From positions 62,001 to 126,000 of the forward strand of contig JOHN01000009.1 in NCBI GenBank assembly GCA_000719695.1: a stretch of DNA of 64,000 bases, read 5' to 3'. Shown piece by piece: positions 10,649-24,600 of the stretch; position 1 is the first letter of the stretch, and each line of letters begins with the position of its first letter. The notes below the pieces were generated by a model. That model had not been told where the DNA came from and ran no database searches. It saw nothing but the letters and a program-made list of their open reading frames with translations. The stretch comes from Streptomyces sp. NRRL F-6131 (GTDB lineage: Bacteria > Actinomycetota > Actinomycetes > Streptomycetales > Streptomycetaceae). Both the position numbers and the translations under genes were made by a program.

Positions 10649-11133
10649 GCCAGGACCTTGCGCATCAGCGTGCACATCGCCTCGTGCCGTTGGAGGGAGC
10701 CGTCCTCGGCCTCCACGTCCCAGGAGTCGAGTTCGCGGCCGAAGGCGCGGTAGCCCAGGCGTTCGTAGAGGGCGCGGGCGCGCGGGTTGCTCTCCTCGAC
10801 GCCGAGTTCGGCGCGCGCCAGGCCGCGGGCGCCGATCCGCTGCTCGGCGGAGCGGATCAGCAGCGTGCCGATCCCGCAGGACTGCAGGGCCGGGTGGACG
10901 CCGAGTTGCCAGAGCATGCCGGCGCCGGGCTCGACCGTGTAGTCGATGCCGCCGACCGCCACCGGGAACCCGACCGGCGTGCAGACCGCCAGGTAGTCGA
11001 TCTCACCCGTTTCGGCGCGGCGGATCTGGTGGACGAGCTCGCGCACGTGCTTGGGGGAGCCGGCCCAACTGCAGAACGGCAGGTCCGCGTCGGTGAGGTC
11101 GCGCACCGACAGGTGCAGCCTGATCTCGGTCAT
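10645..11133 (-). CDS. GNAT-family N-acetyltransferase
   Basis: A 162-residue acetyl-CoA-dependent acetyltransferase. The core acetyl-CoA-binding stretch is recognisable as WQLGVHPALQSCGIGTLLIR (the V-x-P-x-x-Q-x-x-G-I-G/A pattern), followed by the usual NPRARALYERLGYR of motif B. The N-terminal strands (EIRLHLSVRDLTDADLPF) are typical of small GNATs. The substrate is unknown. ATG 11133 is preceded by AAGGGA at about 7 bases. It is the first gene of a two-gene unit with the nucleotidyltransferase gene. Confidence 0.85.
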   Translation of the reverse strand: MTEIRLHLSVRDLTDADLPFCSWAGSPKHVRELVHQIRRAETGEIDYLAVCTPVGFPVAVGGIDYTVEPGAGMLWQLGVHPALQSCGIGTLLIRSAEQRIGARGLARAELGVEESNPRARALYERLGYRAFGRELDSWDVEAEDGSLQRHEAMCTLMRKVLA

Positions 11134-11550
11134 TGCCGCGTCCCTTCGACTCCAACAGCGGCCGTCTCCCATTTCAGCAGGCCGTTCCCCGTGCCGTCCA
11201 AGGGGTTTCGGGCCCTTGGACGGCTCCCGCTGCACGATCTCGCCCACCGCCGCCCCCGGGCACGACTGCCCCACCCAGGTCACCGGTCTCTCCCTGCCGA
11301 TCGTCCTGCCGCAGGGCGTCCGGGTGTCCGTCCGCCCGCACCGGGACGGAGTGCTGCGCGGGCACCACGCCCGGTTCGGCGGGGCCACCGTCCTCGGGCT
11401 CGACACGCCACGGCCCGGCCGGGTGCAGGGCCCGGGACCTGGACCTGAGACCTGGACCTGGACCGCCTTCGACTGGCCCGCCTCGCCGACCACGCCGGGC
11501 AGGCGGAATTTCGGTGTCCCGGCGGCCTGCTGGTCGGCATACTCTGGAGT
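11134..11550. other. Divergent intergenic region, no convincing gene
   Basis: Upstream of the acetyltransferase (minus) and of the paralogue pair (plus). It contains the perfect inverted repeat at 11194-11223. One forward frame around 11240-11400 reads with some protein-like flavour (VTGLSLPIVLPQGVRVSV) but has no start and runs into the next gene, so I treat it as non-coding or a relic. Confidence 0.4.
11194..11223. repeat. Perfect 11-bp inverted repeat
   Basis: CCGTCCAAGGG and CCCTTGGACGG flank an 8-base spacer, 61-90 bases upstream of the acetyltransferase start. There is no T-run on either side. It could be an operator or a terminator for a transcript entering from either direction. Confidence 0.7.
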
Positions 11551-11988
11551 GTGGAGGGTGCTGCGGACATTGACGAGCTGCGCGAACTGGTGGGGCGACT
11601 GAGCGGTTGCGCTGTGAAAGCGGTGCAGGTTCCGCCCGACGGCGAGGGCCGGTTCGGCCTGCGGCTGTCGGTGCAGGGGAGGCTCAGGTGGCTGTGGATC
11701 CACTCGGCGGCCTGGCGGTTGGACGGCCGGGAGGCCGTACTCGCGGCTGCGGGCGACGATGGTGGACGGCTTGCCGTGGACCTCACGATGCTGGTCGACC
11801 GGGTGATCACCTCGGTGGACGTGCGGCTGCCTGGTGGGGACACCCGGATCCGTTTCGAGGACGAGGTGCTGACGGTCTTCCCCGTGCATCACCACGACAC
11901 ATCTGCCCCGCCGGACTGGACATTTCGCCTGCCGTCCGGACGACTGCTACAGGTCGGGCCGGGTCCGCGATGGGCAGTGGTCGAATGA
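11551..11988 (+). CDS. Uncharacterised small protein, paralogue A
   Basis: A 145-residue soluble protein without signal or membrane segment; I cannot name the family. Its middle and C terminus (LWIHSAAWRL, then VDVRLPGGDTRIRFEDEVLTVFPVHHHD, then LPSGRLLQVGPG) align by eye with the next gene's product (LWIMMAAWRL, FDFAGLGLETFPIHRRD, LGDGDVLVAGS). The two therefore form a tandem duplication. Short two-gene arrays of this type are reminiscent of immunity-like proteins, but no toxin gene is visible nearby. GTG 11551 lacks a spaced ribosome binding site; a TACTCT a few bases upstream could be a -10 box for a leaderless transcript. Confidence 0.6.
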   Translation: MEGAADIDELRELVGRLSGCAVKAVQVPPDGEGRFGLRLSVQGRLRWLWIHSAAWRLDGREAVLAAAGDDGGRLAVDLTMLVDRVITSVDVRLPGGDTRIRFEDEVLTVFPVHHHDTSAPPDWTFRLPSGRLLQVGPGPRWAVVE

Positions 11989-12512
11989 GCAGCATCGACC
12001 TCTCGGCGGCCCGGCAGAGGATCGACCCGCTGTTGGGGCAGCGGGCGTGGAACGTCCGTCGCGGCGTCGGCAGCTTCGTCACGATCGAGTTCGGCCGGCC
12101 GCTGCCACCCGACGCCCGCGGCAACGTGCACGGCGAGTACCACCTGTGGATCATGATGGCCGCGTGGCGGCTGGAGACCGCGGACCGGGTGATCGTCGGA
12201 TCGGAGGACCAGGACCAGCACATCGAGCAGGCGCTCGCCCGACTTGAAGGCAGGCGGCTCACCGAGGTTCTGATCCGGCCGCCCGCACTGGAGACCCGGT
12301 TCGACTTCGCCGGGCTCGGGCTGGAGACCTTCCCGATCCACCGGCGTGACCCCGAGGAAGGCGAGTACGACCACTGGCTCCTCCGGCTCGGTGACGGCGA
12401 CGTGCTGGTGGCCGGCTCCGCATTGACGACTGCGCCGAGGCTCCGGGCGGCCCGGCCCACCGGGCGGTCGGCGAAGCCCTGGTCGGCCCGGATCTTCCGC
12501 AAGCTCGGGTAG
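11985..12512 (+). CDS. Uncharacterised small protein, paralogue B
   Basis: A 175-residue soluble protein whose ATG overlaps the previous stop (ATGA), so it is translationally coupled to paralogue A. It has the same LWI..AAWRL core, an acidic middle (SEDQDQHIEQALARLEG) and the same C-terminal ETFPIHRRD ... LGDGDVLVAGS block, plus a basic tail of about 30 residues (RAARPTGRSAKPWSARIFRK) absent from A. The function is unknown. The coupled paralogous arrangement suggests partner subunits or two related binders. Confidence 0.65.
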   Translation: MSSIDLSAARQRIDPLLGQRAWNVRRGVGSFVTIEFGRPLPPDARGNVHGEYHLWIMMAAWRLETADRVIVGSEDQDQHIEQALARLEGRRLTEVLIRPPALETRFDFAGLGLETFPIHRRDPEEGEYDHWLLRLGDGDVLVAGSALTTAPRLRAARPTGRSAKPWSARIFRKLG

Positions 12513-12822
12513 CCGGGACGAGTCCACGGCGACGCCCGCTTCCCGCCGTCGCGGCCCTGCAGCTCCGCGGCGACGACGTGGACCGCCAGGAGCAGGCCGA
12601 GCGTGTCGGTCGCGAGAAACCGTCCCCTGGCGGCGCGGCGGGGTGCCGGGCGGCGCGGCGCGGTGACGGATCGGGCTTGAGGGGTGACGCGTTGTTCGCC
12701 TCAGGTCTTCCTGGCCCTCTACAGGCGGCCGCACTTCTTCAAGTAGTGTCGCCAGCCGGGCCCCTGGGGCTCGGAACTTCCTTGCTGCTCACGATCCGGA
12801 TCTACGGCTGGAGTTCAAGGCG
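12513..12822. other. Upstream region of the LuxR-type regulator, no gene seen
   Basis: A 310-base gap without a convincing gene. It must hold the promoter for the regulator at 12823, but I could not assign boxes. A forward frame ending at about 12745 (VFLALYRRPHFFK then stop) looks like the tail of a lost gene but is too short to call. Confidence 0.3.
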
Positions 12823-13872
12823 ATGACGGCGGCGACCGGGATTGACGCTCGCTTTGCGTACCGTGTCTACCACTCACTTCTTCGCACCAAGGACGGCGGC
12901 ATACGCCCGGACGACATCGCCCGGGACCTCGGCGCCGAGCCCGAGGAGGTGAGGGAGGCCGTGGACTGGCTGACCGGCAACGGTCTGCTCGGCCGGGGCC
13001 GGGGGGCGCCGCCGGCCACGCCGCAGAGCGTGCTGAGACGCTTGGTCGCCGATCAGCAGGAGCGTCTGGCGGAGTTCACCCGGACGCACGACCTGATCTC
13101 CGACCTCACCGACGGCTTCCTCGCCACTCCGGCCTCCACGGGAGAGAGTCCGGCGGTCGAGGTGGTCGAGTCACGGGCCCAACTGGGGCAGCGACTCGGT
13201 GAGTTGCATGCTTCCAGCCGCTCCGAGGTGGCGGTGATGCTGCCGACCTCGGCCGAGCCGGAGCCGCTGCACCCGTGCATCCGCGAGGACGTCGAGCTGC
13301 TGCGCAGGGGCGTCCACTACCGGCTCGTGGCGCCGGCCTCGGCCCTGGGGAGCCCGGCCGTCGTCGAGTACGTCAACGCGCTCCAGGAGGCGGGCGCCGA
13401 GATCCGCACCGCCGAGTCCCTGCCGCTGCGACTGGTCATCGTCGACCGGGAGAAGGTGGTCACCCGGTCGCAGGTCGAGGGGCTGCGCCGGAGCGTGGTG
13501 ATCGACGGCGGACTGCTCGCCCAGCTCTTCACCCGGGTGTTCGAACACAGCTGGTCCACGGCCGCGCCGTACAGCCGGCAGCGGCGCGGCGGGGACTCGG
13601 CACCGGTGCTGTCCGGCACCCACCGGCTGGTGCTGCGGATGATGGCCGCCGGGGCCACCGACAAGTCGATCGCCCGTCACCTCGGCTACTCGGACCGGAC
13701 GGTGCGGCGTTTCGTCGCCGAGATCCTGCGGGTGCTGGAGACCGACAACCGGCTCACCGCGATGGTGCGGGCGACCCGCCTCGGGCTCCTCGAACACGAC
13801 GGCAGGAGCGACGGCTGGGGCGGCAGCGGCGACGACGGAGAGGTGAAGGAGGTGCCGGCGGCCCGGGGGTGA
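12823..13872 (+). CDS. LuxR-type regulator with TrmB-like N terminus
   Basis: A 349-residue cytoplasmic regulator. Residues about 10-60 form a winged-helix-like segment (RPDDIARDLGAEPEEVREAV). The middle (about 100-240) resembles the PLD-like sensory half of TrmB/LuxR hybrids (EVAVMLPTSAEP, LVIVDREKVVTRS). The C terminus carries a LuxR helix-turn-helix (TDKSIARHLGYSDRTVRRFV), followed by a Gly/Asp-rich tail. Proteins of this layout often sit beside actinomycete biosynthetic clusters as pathway-specific regulators. It lies just left of the PKS-NRPS operon and converges on the second regulator with only 46 bases between stops. ATG 12823 has AAGG four bases upstream. Confidence 0.8.
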   Translation: MTAATGIDARFAYRVYHSLLRTKDGGIRPDDIARDLGAEPEEVREAVDWLTGNGLLGRGRGAPPATPQSVLRRLVADQQERLAEFTRTHDLISDLTDGFLATPASTGESPAVEVVESRAQLGQRLGELHASSRSEVAVMLPTSAEPEPLHPCIREDVELLRRGVHYRLVAPASALGSPAVVEYVNALQEAGAEIRTAESLPLRLVIVDREKVVTRSQVEGLRRSVVIDGGLLAQLFTRVFEHSWSTAAPYSRQRRGGDSAPVLSGTHRLVLRMMAAGATDKSIARHLGYSDRTVRRFVAEILRVLETDNRLTAMVRATRLGLLEHDGRSDGWGGSGDDGEVKEVPAARG

Positions 13873-13918
13873 GGGATCCGTCGCGCGTCAAGCCGCCCAT
13901 CGCGCCGCTCAACTCGTC

Positions 13919-14551
13919 CTACAGCAGGCCCCGTTCGGCGGCGATCCGGGCGGCGTCGAAGCGGTTGCGCCCGTCGAGCTTGCGCATCGCGCCCGAGGTG
14001 AGGTTGCGGACGGTGCCCGCCGCCAGATAGAGCTCGCGGGCCACCTCCTTCACCGAGGCGCCGGTCGCGGTGAGCCGCAGGATCTCCCGCTCGCGTTCGC
14101 TCAGCACCTGCTCGGCGACGGCGCTGCGGGCCGTCCGGGCGGCCGGGTCGTCGGCCGGCGGTTCGGCGTCGCCGGGCGCGGGGCGGCCGCCCGCGGCGGC
14201 GTCCCGGATGGCGTCGACCAGGCGGGGGATCTTGGTCTGTTTGGTGACGACCCCGAGCACCCCCGCCGACACCGCGCGGTCCACCAGGGTCCGGGTGGGC
14301 CGCGCGGCCATCAGGACGACCCGGCAGTCCGGTAGGCGCATCCCCAGTTCCCGCACCAGGCGGAAGCCGCCCTGTGCGGTCCCCATGCCCAGCACGGCGA
14401 CGTCCGGCCGCCGGCGCACCGCCACCGGGACGATCATCGAGCTCCGACTCACCGCCCCGACAACCTCGAAGTCCTTCACGGACGAGAGCACTTCGGCGAT
14501 CGCATCGAGCGGCAGCAACTGCTCGTCCGCCACCAACACACGAATGGTCAT
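13919..14551 (-). CDS. Atypical NarL/LuxR response regulator lacking the phospho-Asp
   Basis: A 210-residue protein with a receiver-like N-terminal domain and a LuxR helix-turn-helix (LSEREREILRLTATGASVKEVARELYLAAGTVRN). The receiver is degenerate: the acidic pair survives as ADEQ, but where PDVVLLD-x-x-MP is expected it reads PDVAVLGMG, so the phosphoacceptor aspartate is glycine. The late Lys (GVVTKQTK) is kept. Phosphorylation control is therefore unlikely; such regulators respond to ligands or are constitutive. ATG 14551 is preceded by GGGGAG at 8 bases. It is transcribed away from PKS1 across a 576-base gap, a classic position for a cluster activator. No partner kinase is in the window. 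Confidence 0.85.
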   Translation of the reverse strand: MTIRVLVADEQLLPLDAIAEVLSSVKDFEVVGAVSRSSMIVPVAVRRRPDVAVLGMGTAQGGFRLVRELGMRLPDCRVVLMAARPTRTLVDRAVSAGVLGVVTKQTKIPRLVDAIRDAAAGGRPAPGDAEPPADDPAARTARSAVAEQVLSEREREILRLTATGASVKEVARELYLAAGTVRNLTSGAMRKLDGRNRFDAARIAAERGLL

Positions 14552-15127
14552 CACTTGGTCTCCCCCGAGGATCCCGTGAACGGAACTCATGGTGATCGTT
14601 GCGACCGTGCCCAGTGTCCGGCGGGCCGCCCGGTCCCGTCGACCGCGCCCGGGCGTCCGGGTGCGGCCATGTCCTCAGCAGGACCGGTCGGTCTACGCGT
14701 GTCATTCGGTGACCCCTCAACTTATCCCCGCTCCGGCCGCGGACCGCCCGACCGCGGGCAGGGACGTGACAAGTGTCAGTAAAAGCAGGTCAAAGCCTTG
14801 TCGGCGGTGACCGGCCGGGACCACGATGCGCACTGCTGATCGACTGCCGCGCGGGGCCCGTCCGCCCCGCGCGGCCCCCGACACCCGTCCGCCCCCTGCC
14901 CGTCCGCCACCCGACGGCCCCGCGCCCGACCGACCGACCGTCCGTCCGGCCGTCCGCCCGACGACACCCACCACCGCTCGCGCGGCACCCTCCCGCGCGG
15001 CACCTGTCTGCCCCGACCCCTGCCCGCGCCCCGACGGCGCCCCTCCCCCGGCGTGCCCCCGCACGCCCCGGGCCGGGTGCCGGCCCGGGGGCGAGCCGGC
15101 TCACCACGGATGCCCGAGGAAGAGGAC
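14552..15127. other. Control region between regulator and PKS operon
   Basis: A 576-base divergent gap with no gene. The left half is less GC-rich and holds the 14767-14778 dyad. The stretch 14870-15060 is a run of CCG-, GTCC- and ACCG-type low-complexity sequence. Promoters for both the regulator and the PKS operon should be here, but I could not fix their boxes. Confidence 0.6.
14767..14778. promoter_or_regulatory. Dyad TGACA-AG-TGTCA, candidate operator
   Basis: Two 5-base arms in dyad symmetry, in the AT-richer part of the gap between the response regulator and PKS1, followed by TAAAAG. It is a plausible binding site for one of the two LuxR-type regulators. This is inference only. Confidence 0.35.
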
Positions 15128-21595
<6,468 letters not shown>

Positions 21596-21600
21596 GCACC

Positions 21601-24600
21601 ATGACGGAGCAGAACGCGGAGCAGAATCCCGCCCCCGCGCCCACCCCGCTCACCCGGGCGCTCGACACCGTCCGCAAGCTGCGCGCCCAGCTGGACGCCG
21701 CGAGCGGCACCGGCCCGCTGGCGGTGGTCGGCATCGGGCTGCGGCTCCCCGGCGGCATCGCCGACCTGGACGGCTACTGGTCCGCCCTGGCCGAGGGCCG
21801 CGACCTGGTGGGCCCGCTGCCCGCCGGACGGCGCGGTCCCTTCGCCGCCGAGTGGGAGCGGCTGCCGCACACGGGCGGATTCCTGGACGAGGTGATGGAC
21901 TTCGACGCGGAGTTCTTCGGGATGGGCGCCGCGGAGGCCCGGGGCGTCGACCCGCAGCAGCGGCTGTTGCTGGAGGTCGCCTGGGAGGCGCTGGAGAACG
22001 CGGCGCTCCCGCCGGACCGGCTGGACGAGGCCCGCACCGGGCTGTTCGTCGGGATCACCGGCCAGGAGTACTGGGACTGGCACCGCGGCGAGCCGGACAC
22101 CCACTGGGCCGGCGGCAACGGCCACTGCTTCACGGTGGGCCGCGTCGCGTACGCGCTCGGGCTGGCCGGCCCGGCGATCACGGTGGACACCGCCTGCTCC
22201 TCCTCCCTGGTGTCGGTCCATCTCGCGCGCCAGGCACTGGCCCGCCGGGAGTGCGACGTGGCGCTCGCCGGCGGGGTGAACCTGGTGCTCTCGCCGCGCG
22301 CGACCCGGCTGCACCAGCTGGCGGGCACCCTGTCGCCGGACGGGCGGTGCCGGCCCTTCGACGCCCGGGCGAACGGCTTCACCCGGGGCGAGGGCTGCGG
22401 CGTCCTGGTGCTCAAGCGGCTGGAGGACGCGCGGCGCGACGGCGACCGGGTGCACGCGGTGGTGCACGGCTCGGCGGTGAACCAGACCGGCCGCTCGACC
22501 GGCTTCACCGCGCCCAACGTGCTGTCGGAGGTCGCGCTGATCGAGGCGGCCCTGGCCGACGCCGGGCTCGCCGCCGCCGACATCGGCCTGGTGGAGGCGC
22601 ACGGGACGGGCACCTCGCTCGGCGACACCATCGAGATGGAGGCCATCGCCGCCGCGCTGGGCCGCCGCAACGGCGGGGCCGAGCTGACCGTCGGCTCGGT
22701 CAAGGCCAATCTGGGCCACCCGGAGTCCGCGGCCGGGGTGATCTCCCTGGTGAAGGCGGTGCTGTGCCTGCGCCGGCGCGAGGTGCCGCCGCTGGCCGAC
22801 TTCGCCACCCTCAACCCGCTGATCGACCTGGACGGCACCGGCATCACCCTGCCCACGACGCTGCGGCCCTGGCCGGAGCGGGCCGGGCGGCACGCGGCGG
22901 TGAGCGCCTTCGGCATGGGCGGGACCAACGCCCAGGTGATCCTCGGCGCGCCCGAGGAGGACGGCGCGCCGGTCACCGGCGCCGTCCCGGTCGAGGGTTT
23001 CGAGCTCTCCGCGCGGACCCCGGAGGCGGTCCGCGCCCTGGCCGGTGCCTTCCACGGCCGGCTCGCCGGGCTGCCGGACGCCAGCTACCCGGCGTTCGCG
23101 TACTCGGCGGGTGCCGGGCGCGCCCGGCACCGCTGGCGGGCCCGGATCACCGCCGCCGACCGGACCGCCGCGCTGCGGGCGCTGCACGGGCTCGCCGAGG
23201 GCGGTGCGCCGCCCGGGGTGGTGCTCGCCGAGCGCGAGCGCGACCACGGCCGGGACGACGTCGAGGGTGCCGACGGCCCGCCCGCGATGCTGCCCCGGGC
23301 CGTCCTCGACCTGCCGAACTACCCTTGGCAGCGCCGCCGTTACGCCCCCGATCCGGCATCCTTCGTCGATTCGCCCGCCACACCGCCGGCCCCCGACCCG
23401 GCACCGACGCCCGCCGTCGAACCGGCACCGACGCCCGCCGTCGAACCGGCCGCGACCGGCACGGCGGGCGGAGCCGCGGCGGCCGACGCCGGGCGGGCCC
23501 TGTTCGCCCTGGAGTGGGCGGCCGCCGGGGACGGCGCGGGCGCGGCGACGGCCGGGGCGCCCGGCCGGTGGCTGCTGTTCGCCGACCGCGCCGGCACGGC
23601 CGCGGCCCTGGGCGCGGAACTCCTCGCCCGGCGCGGCAGCTGGGTGACCGTCACCGCGGGCAGCGCATCCCGGCGGCTCGACCCGCTGCGGTACGAACTC
23701 GACCCGGGGCGGCCCGAGGATCTCACCGCCCTGCTCAAGGAGTTGCGCGCGGCCGGCGACGAACCGTGGGCCGGTGTCCTGTACGCCTGGGGCCTGGACG
23801 CCGCCACCGGCCCGGTGCCGGACGGGCCGGCAACGGACGGCCCGGGGGGTCCGGCGCCGTTCCCGCTGACCGAGGAGCGCGGGGCCGTCGTCCGCCCGGC
23901 GCCGCGGCTGCTCCGGAAGCTGGCCGCCGAGGGGCTGCCCGGCGGCCCCCGCCTGGTGCTGCTGACCCGGGGCGCGCAGCGGGTGACCGAGCGGGACGGC
24001 GCGCCCGACCCGGCCCAGGCCCTGCTGTGGGGTGCGGTCGGCGAGGCCGCGACCGAGCACGACGCGCCCCGGCCGCTGGTCGTCGACCTCGACCCCGACC
24101 CGGGGCGGGACGACGCCTCCCGACTGTTGGACGTTCTGCTGCGCCCGGCCGGGGAGCCCTCGGCCGCGCTGCGCGGACCGCTCAGGTACGCCCCCGTCCG
24201 GGTGCCGCAGGACTCCGCCGACGGCACCGAACCGACGTGGCAGCGACGGCCGTTCGACCCGGAGCTGGACACCAACCAGCGGATCCTGGCGGTCCGGCCG
24301 GGCCTCCTGGAGAGCCTGACGCCGACCCGCTGGGAGCGGACCGCGCCCGGGCCGGGCCAGGTCGAGATCGAGATCGCGGCGGCCGGGCTGAACTTCAGCG
24401 ACGTGCTCAAGGCGATGGGCGCCTACCCCGGCGCGGCCGGCACGGTCCCGCTGGGCGTCGAGTGCGCGGGCCGGGTGAGCGCGGTCGGCGCGGGCGTCGA
24501 GCGCTTCCGGGTCGGCGACCCGGTGATGGCGGTGGCGCCGTCCGCGCTGGCGGCGTACGCCACCACCGAGGCGCACCTGGTGGCGCCGCGGCCGGCGGCC

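Noticed and set aside
11051..11602. Forward frame of 183 codons between the acetyltransferase and paralogue A
   Set aside because: It starts inside the acetyltransferase gene, overlaps paralogue A out of frame and has no ribosome binding site. Only a short part looks protein-like.
12578..12826. 82-codon frame before the LuxR-type regulator
   Set aside because: Low-complexity Arg/Gly-rich translation without a ribosome binding site; the overlap with the regulator start seems accidental.
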